Origin: an uncultured Nitrospirota bacterium | GTDB lineage: Bacteria; Nitrospinota; Nitrospinia; SZUA-224 | Assembly (NCBI GenBank): GCA_913009285.1 | Contig: CAJVYE010000016.1 | Span: 1 to 10,618 of the forward strand | Reading direction: 5' to 3' | Length of the DNA: 10,618 nucleotides | Shown here: positions 6,874-10,618 of the stretch, one piece after another | Numbering within the stretch: position 1 is the stretch's first letter | Layout of the letters: the number at the start of each line of letters is the position of its first letter | The notes under the pieces: generated by a model | Seen by the model: the letters and a program-made list of their open reading frames with translations, nothing else | Told to the model about the DNA's origin: nothing | Databases searched by the model: none | Translations under genes and position numbers: made by a program

Positions 6874-6968
6874 ATTTTTGGTTGTACAGGTCGTAATAAT
6901 TTTGAAAAGGTGGCTGAACTATTACCTAATTTCCAATTTCAAATTTCAGTGTTCTGTGAACGCTTACC
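6874..6968 (-). repeat. Right arm of the foldback element
   Basis: Inverted copy of the left arm, ending 5 bases before the stop codon of the thiolase-fold gene. The 71-bp outermost block is identical to the left arm, which implies recent insertion, gene conversion, or selection for pairing. Confidence 0.85.
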
Positions 6969-6973
6969 TCTCT

Positions 6974-8224
6974 TTAAACCGTCTCCATAATAGAAACGGT
7001 TATATATGTCCCTGTCCCGGCATGGCTATGGATTGCACCTCTTGTGGGATTTTTTAGCTGAAGTTTGTCGTTGCCCATGTGTTTCTTTATCGTCCCCTGG
7101 AGTTGCCAGAATGCAAATACTGCCTGCATCAACCCTGTTGCACCAACAGGATGTCCACAGGCAAGGAGGCCACCTGATGGATTAACAGGGATCTTGCCAC
7201 TCAGAAGGGAATGACCATCTTCGATGAACGGTCCACCCTCTCCATACTTACAGAGACCAAGATCTTCGTAAGTCTGGATCTCTGAGGATGTGTAGGCATC
7301 ATGTAGTTCTACAAAATCTATATCCTCTACTGGATTTTCAATCCCGGACATCTCATAGGCAAGCTTGGCAGCCATCCTTCCCCCACGAAATGAATGGACA
7401 CCAGGATATTTCAGATCTTTATAGTCCTCCTCCTTTTCATGAGGAAGAAGAGGAACCTTCTTGTGTGGTCTGTCTGCCATCCTCATGGCATCTGTACCGG
7501 TACCTATACCTGTTATCTTTACTGGTTTGATGTCCAGTTTCTCTGCCATATCCCCGGATACAAGGATTGCTACTGCTGCGCCATCAGACATGGTGCATAT
7601 ATCGAGTATGGTCAATGGGGTAGCGACCATGGGAGATGATCTTACATCCTCAATTGTCAGTTTCATGGGACTTTGTGCGTATGAATTGTGTATGGCGTTT
7701 CCATGATTTTTGATAGAGACAAGGGCCATTTGTTCAACTGTTGTGCCGAATTCATGCATATGTCTCTGTACCATCATGGCGTAATACCCGGAATAGAATC
7801 CTCCTACAGGGTAATCAAAATTTGTATCAGAGGCATGGGCGATGAATTCATTCCCCTTCCATGTATTGACTCTGGACATGGTTTCAAAGCCGTATGCTAG
7901 ACATATATTCATCCTCCCTGATGCAACAGCCTCATATGCAGTCTGAAAACACAATCCGCCTGTTGCACCACCACCCTCCACCCTCTTCCCGGGTTTGGGG
8001 CACAGTCCCAGATAATCCTGTACCATGATTCCTGCCATCAACTGACGGGTAAAGTGATCAGAAAAATAGGATGCAACACTCCCGTCTATCATATCTATGG
8101 TCAGCTTCGGCACATCATTCATGGCATAATCGAATGCCTCTTTTACCATCAGCCGAAAATCCTTATCCGGGGATGCCTTTCTGAACTTCGTTACCCCACC
8201 TGAAATCATGTAAACAGGCCGCAT
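6974..8224 (-). CDS. Thiolase-superfamily protein (SCP2-thiolase-like) lacking the nucleophilic cysteine
   Basis: This is a 416-residue protein of the thiolase fold, closest in pattern to the SCP2/SCPx group. Matches include YGFETMS (111-117), KNHGNAIHNSYAQ (172-184), LDICTMSDGAA (207-217), FVELHDAYTSSE (304-315), NPSGGL (348-353) and CGHPVGATG (356-364), the last with the oxyanion-hole histidine H358. The acyl-accepting cysteine is missing: the block that reads CATG in human SCPx reads GATG here (G86). The second cysteine of the HDC motif is alanine (A310). C92 and C356 are nearby but not at the usual places. So a normal Claisen thiolase reaction is doubtful. Cysteine-less relatives such as Ltp2 act as aldolases with a DUF35 partner, which is not in this window. 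The ATG at 8224 has AGGAGA 6 bases upstream. A longer in-frame reading starts inside a GC-rich repeat and is rejected. Confidence 0.82.
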   Translation of the reverse strand: MRPVYMISGGVTKFRKASPDKDFRLMVKEAFDYAMNDVPKLTIDMIDGSVASYFSDHFTRQLMAGIMVQDYLGLCPKPGKRVEGGGATGGLCFQTAYEAVASGRMNICLAYGFETMSRVNTWKGNEFIAHASDTNFDYPVGGFYSGYYAMMVQRHMHEFGTTVEQMALVSIKNHGNAIHNSYAQSPMKLTIEDVRSSPMVATPLTILDICTMSDGAAVAILVSGDMAEKLDIKPVKITGIGTGTDAMRMADRPHKKVPLLPHEKEEDYKDLKYPGVHSFRGGRMAAKLAYEMSGIENPVEDIDFVELHDAYTSSEIQTYEDLGLCKYGEGGPFIEDGHSLLSGKIPVNPSGGLLACGHPVGATGLMQAVFAFWQLQGTIKKHMGNDKLQLKNPTRGAIHSHAGTGTYITVSIMETV

Positions 8225-8230
8225 AAAAAA

Positions 8231-8236
8231 TCTCCT
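8231..8236 (-). promoter_or_regulatory. Ribosome binding site fixing the thiolase-fold gene start
   Basis: AGGAGA lies 6 bases before the ATG at 8224. This supports starting at MRPVYMISGG, where thiolase homology begins, rather than 39 codons upstream inside the hairpin repeats. Confidence 0.75.
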
Positions 8237-8263
8237 ATTACCTAAATTGAGCGATTCTTTCAT

Positions 8264-8337
8264 GTCGGGCGAGACGCCCGACCTACTATTGGCTAAATTA
8301 TCAACCCTTCCCGGTAGGACAGGCGTCTCGCCTGTCC
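8264..8337. repeat. Pair of inverted REP-like GC-rich hairpins
   Basis: Two strong hairpins lie about 34 bases apart. The first has arms 8264-8271 and 8275-8282 (GTCGGGCG, loop AGA). The second has arms 8317-8325 and 8329-8337 (GGACAGGCG, loop TCT). The second is an inverted relative of the first: both share a GGCGAGACGCC centre and an adjacent CCTAC or GTAGG. They fill much of the 147-base gap between the mutase small-subunit and thiolase-fold genes. They have no T-tract, so a role in mRNA stability or partial attenuation is more likely than termination. They look like a dispersed REP-type family. Confidence 0.7.
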
Positions 8338-8371
8338 TCACTCACTAGGTGATTGGCTATAGTACCTGAAC

Positions 8372-8782
8372 TTATTTCTTCAAACTCTTTTCCAAAAATC
8401 TTACGATCTCCTCTGTAGATGCTCCAGGGGTGAATATTTTTTTTATCCCTATCTTTTTCAGGGATCGTATATCATCCTGCGGTATTATCCCTCCTCCAAA
8501 TACCAGCACATCCTTTATACCTTTTTCCTTTAATAACTTTATTACCTTTGGAAAGATATAATTGTGGGCACCTGAGAGTATGCTCAATCCTATAGCGTCT
8601 ACATCTTCTTGTAAGGCTGCTATTACAATCATCTCAGGTGTCTGGTGCAGGCCTGTATAGATCACCTCCATACCCGCATCCCTCAATGCCCTGGCTATGA
8701 TCTTTGCCCCCCTGTCATGGCCATCCAGACCAGGTTTGGCTATCAGTACCCTTATCCTCTTTCTTTTCCCCTTTTTTGTCAT
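8372..8782 (-). CDS. icmB: Cobalamin-binding small subunit of a B12-dependent acyl-CoA mutase
   Basis: This 136-residue protein is a complete B12-binding Rossmann domain. [12 protein letters not shown] at 16-27 contains the DXHXXG motif whose H22 replaces dimethylbenzimidazole as lower ligand to cobalt. LSILSGAH and VFGGGIIP follow at the expected distances and line the nucleotide-tail pocket. The length equals that of stand-alone IcmB-type subunits, and the upstream large subunit ends without such a domain, so the two together form one holoenzyme in the cytoplasm. It starts 29 bases after the large-subunit stop. A GGGGAG lies about 12 bases before the ATG, a rather long spacing. Proteins this similar also serve split methylmalonyl-CoA mutases, so the substrate is judged from the large subunit. 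Confidence 0.87.
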   Translation of the reverse strand: MTKKGKRKRIRVLIAKPGLDGHDRGAKIIARALRDAGMEVIYTGLHQTPEMIVIAALQEDVDAIGLSILSGAHNYIFPKVIKLLKEKGIKDVLVFGGGIIPQDDIRSLKKIGIKKIFTPGASTEEIVRFLEKSLKK

Positions 8783-8811
8783 AATGTAATAGTTCTCCCC
8801 TCACACAGCCT

Positions 8812-10419
8812 CTAATATACCACCACTTCTCTGTATTCTCCAAATACCTTTCTGAGGACATTACATATCTCTCCACAAGTGGTATATGTCCTTACTGCAT
8901 TGAGGATGTGAGGCATAAGATTATCTTTCCCTTCTGCGGCCTGTTGGAGACGATTCAAGGCAGAGGTAACAGCCTTTTTATTCCTTTTCTTTTTTATATC
9001 CTTCAGTCTTGCCACCTGTCTCTTTTCAACCTCATGATCTATTTTTAGCGTCTTTATAGGGACATCCTCTTCCTCTACATATTTATTCACGCCAACGATA
9101 ATCCTTTCTTCCCTTTCTATAGCCTTCTGATACCAGTAGGCTGATTTAATGATCTCCTTCTGCGGGAATGCCTTTTCAATAGCAGCTACCATTCCACCTA
9201 ATTCATCTATCTTCTCAAAATATCTATAGGTCTCCTCCTCCATCTTATTGGTCAGAGACTCTACAAAATATGATCCGGCAAAGGGATCGATAGTATCTGT
9301 TATCCCACTCTCATATGCGATGATCTGCTGTGTCCTGAGAGCAACTGTTACTGCCTTCTCGGTAGGGAGTGCCAGCACTTCATCCATAGAATTGGTATGT
9401 AGTGATTGTGTCCCTCCTATGACTGCAGCCAATGCCTGAATAGCTACCCTTACTATATTGTTCTCAGGTTGCTGGGCAGTGAGGGAGCATCCTGCTGTCT
9501 GGGTATGAAACCTGAGTCTTAGAGACATAGGATCTTTGGCCCTGAATCTCTCCTTCATTACCCTTGCCCAGATACGGCGTGCTGCACGTAACTTGGCTAT
9601 CTCCTCAAAGAAGTCTATGTGTGAATTGAAGAAGAATGAGAGGCGAGGGGCAAAGGTATCTACATCAAGTCCAGCCTCTATCCCAGCCTCTACATACGCT
9701 ATACCATCTGCTAATGTAAAGGCAAGTTCTTGTACGGCTGAGGCGCCTGCCTCCCTTATATGATAACCGCTTATACTGATGGTATTCCATTGTGGGACAT
9801 ATTCAGCACAGTATTTGAATATATCAGTGATTATCCTCAGGGACGGTCTGGGGGGGAATATCCACTCCTTTTGGGCGATATACTCCTTCAGGATATCATT
9901 CTGTATTGTCCCTCCGATTTTATCAGGACTTATCCCATTTTTTTCTGCCACAGCTATATACATGGCAAGGAGCATAGCAGCAGGGGCATTTATTGTCATA
10001 GAGGTAGTTACCTTGTCCAGTGGGATGTCCTTGAACAGTATCTCCATATCTGCCATTGTATCTATTGCAACACCACACCTTCCAACTTCACCTTTTGATT
10101 TAGGATGATCAGAGTCGTACCCCATAAGGGTGGGTATATCAAAGGCTACACTCAGCCCGGTCTGTCCCTCTTTCAATAGATATTTAAACCTCAGATTGGT
10201 ATCCTCAGCAGCGCCGTAACCTGCGAACTGCCTCATGGTCCAGAGCCTTCCTCTGTACATGGTAGGGTGTGCCCCTCTTACAAAGGGAGACTGTCCAGGT
10301 AATCCAATATCCTTAAGATAGTCCTGATCCTTAATATCCGATGGGGTATAAAGCCTTTTTATAGGCATATTTGATACTGTTATAAACTTCTCTAATCTTT
10401 CTTTAGTCGTAGTTTTCAC
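8812..10419 (-). CDS. icmA: B12-dependent acyl-CoA mutase large subunit, isobutyryl-CoA mutase type (methylmalonyl-CoA mutase family)
   Basis: This 535-residue TIM-barrel subunit of a radical carbon-skeleton mutase lacks its own B12 domain. Family motifs are clear: [19 protein letters not shown] (51-69), [10 protein letters not shown] (88-97), [11 protein letters not shown] (170-180), [12 protein letters not shown] with the catalytic-region Y219 and H220, and [11 protein letters not shown]. Two residues set the substrate in this family. Where Propionibacterium methylmalonyl-CoA mutase has Y89 and R207, this protein has F65 and Q183 (same 118-residue spacing). Phe/Gln is the isobutyryl-CoA mutase pair, so rearrangement of butyryl-CoA and isobutyryl-CoA (or a similar uncharged acyl group) is predicted rather than succinyl/methylmalonyl-CoA. 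The start is GTG at 10419 with AGAGGA 8 bases upstream. The small subunit and a thiolase-fold gene follow. No MeaB/IcmF-type chaperone GTPase is in the window. Automated annotation would probably say methylmalonyl-CoA mutase. Confidence 0.87.
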   Translation of the reverse strand: MKTTTKERLEKFITVSNMPIKRLYTPSDIKDQDYLKDIGLPGQSPFVRGAHPTMYRGRLWTMRQFAGYGAAEDTNLRFKYLLKEGQTGLSVAFDIPTLMGYDSDHPKSKGEVGRCGVAIDTMADMEILFKDIPLDKVTTSMTINAPAAMLLAMYIAVAEKNGISPDKIGGTIQNDILKEYIAQKEWIFPPRPSLRIITDIFKYCAEYVPQWNTISISGYHIREAGASAVQELAFTLADGIAYVEAGIEAGLDVDTFAPRLSFFFNSHIDFFEEIAKLRAARRIWARVMKERFRAKDPMSLRLRFHTQTAGCSLTAQQPENNIVRVAIQALAAVIGGTQSLHTNSMDEVLALPTEKAVTVALRTQQIIAYESGITDTIDPFAGSYFVESLTNKMEEETYRYFEKIDELGGMVAAIEKAFPQKEIIKSAYWYQKAIEREERIIVGVNKYVEEEDVPIKTLKIDHEVEKRQVARLKDIKKKRNKKAVTSALNRLQQAAEGKDNLMPHILNAVRTYTTCGEICNVLRKVFGEYREVVVY

Positions 10420-10427
10420 AGATTCTT

Positions 10428-10433
10428 TCCTCT
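10428..10433 (-). promoter_or_regulatory. Ribosome binding site for a GTG start
   Basis: AGAGGA on the minus strand, 8 bases before the GTG at 10419. The next in-frame ATG is 17 codons later with no comparable site. Confidence 0.6.
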
Positions 10434-10476
10434 TATCAGAAGCAAGTAACCATATTTATTCTTCTATGATTTACGT

Positions 10477-10504
10477 AATATATAATATTTTCCTCATTTT
10501 TCAA
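10477..10504 (-). promoter_or_regulatory. Sigma-70-like promoter for the mutase-thiolase operon
   Basis: The minus strand shows TTGAAA (10499-10504), 16 bases, then TATATT (10477-10482), within a very AT-rich stretch. Transcription would begin near 10470, about 50 bases before the GTG start. The AT richness makes chance matches likely. Confidence 0.4.
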
Positions 10505-10539
10505 AATATATTTAGTCCCCTCTCCACAATCCGCTTAGA

Positions 10540-10618
10540 AGATCGGAAGAGCACACGTCTGAACTCCAGTCACATTCCTTTATCTCGTATGCCGTCTTCT
10601 GCTTGAAAAAAAAAAGAA
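10540..10618 (+). other. Illumina TruSeq adapter read-through (not genomic)
   Basis: From 10540 the sequence is the TruSeq indexed adapter. AGATCGGAAGAGC is followed by the rest of the standard stem, the index ATTCCT (10574-10579, which I recognise as TruSeq index 27, with its trailing TT), then the P7 end finishing GCTTG at 10605. A near-pure A run (10606-10618) follows, typical of a read that ran off the end of the adapter. It has no biological meaning, and the true contig end is about 10539. Confidence 0.98.

Larger units (their letters stand above)
6528..6968. mobile_element. Foldback (MITE-like) element with about 100-bp terminal inverted repeats
   Basis: The two ends are inverted copies. 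Positions 6528-6598 and 6898-6968 match perfectly over 71 bp (from GGTAAGCGTTCACAGAACAC inward). After a short gap, 6608-6627 and 6874-6893 match over another 20 bp. The interior (6651-6848) is a second, less perfect inverted repeat. No transposase or credible gene is present, and I see no clear target-site duplication. The right end is 5 bp from the thiolase stop codon and the left end 12 bp from the cytochrome promoter. RNA read through it from the mutase-thiolase operon would fold into a very long hairpin. It may be a non-autonomous mobile element, or two dispersed repeats nested together. Confidence 0.75.

Noticed and set aside
8225..8341. A 39-residue N-terminal extension of the thiolase-fold protein (starts MRTGETPVLPG)
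   Set aside because: It is encoded by the GC-rich hairpin repeats. Thiolase homology and a good AGGAGA site both begin at the ATG at 8224.
10540..10618. An inverted repeat or attachment site at the contig end
   Set aside because: The sequence is a known synthetic sequencing adapter followed by a poly-A artefact.

Overview
The window reads as one end of a short-read draft contig from an anaerobic or microaerophilic Gram-negative bacterium. The evidence is a ferredoxin-linked 2-oxoacid oxidoreductase, a B12-dependent acyl-CoA mutase and an exported multiheme cytochrome, in AT-rich DNA with many intergenic palindromes. Nitrospirota or Desulfobacterota-like lineages would fit, but no marker gene is present and this is inference. 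The last 79 bases (10540-10618) are Illumina TruSeq adapter plus a poly-A run, so the genomic sequence ends at about 10539.

All supported genes are on the minus strand, so transcription runs from high to low coordinates. From the right: an operon for a B12-dependent acyl-CoA mutase (large subunit 8812-10419, cobalamin-binding small subunit 8372-8782) and a thiolase-fold protein (6974-8224). The mutase carries the Phe/Gln substrate-pocket pair of isobutyryl-CoA mutase rather than the Tyr/Arg pair of methylmalonyl-CoA mutase. The thiolase-fold protein lacks the usual nucleophilic cysteine. Two GC-rich hairpins lie between the small subunit and the thiolase.

Next comes a 441-bp foldback element (6528-6968) with arms of about 100 bp around a core of CCCTGAAAGGG-type palindromes. 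It starts 5 bp past the thiolase stop codon. Beyond it is a two-gene export operon: a seven-heme cytochrome resembling OmcS/OmcE nanowire cytochromes (5407-6441), overlapping by 4 bp an exported NHL beta-propeller protein (4433-5410).

Then follows an operon of a ferritin-like diiron protein (3792-4259), a gamma-alpha-fused 2-oxoacid:ferredoxin oxidoreductase subunit (2083-3807) and its TPP/Fe-S beta subunit (1254-2105). All three overlap, and the group is preceded by a good promoter and a hairpin leader. The left end holds about 310 bp of unassigned DNA, a frameshifted and truncated P-type ATPase remnant (603-940), and the N-terminal third or less of an intact-looking Ca2+-type P-type ATPase (1-520) that runs off the window.

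A common theme, by inference, is anaerobic acyl-CoA and 2-oxoacid metabolism that yields low-potential electrons, with an extracellular electron conduit encoded nearby. No direct regulatory link between the operons is visible.
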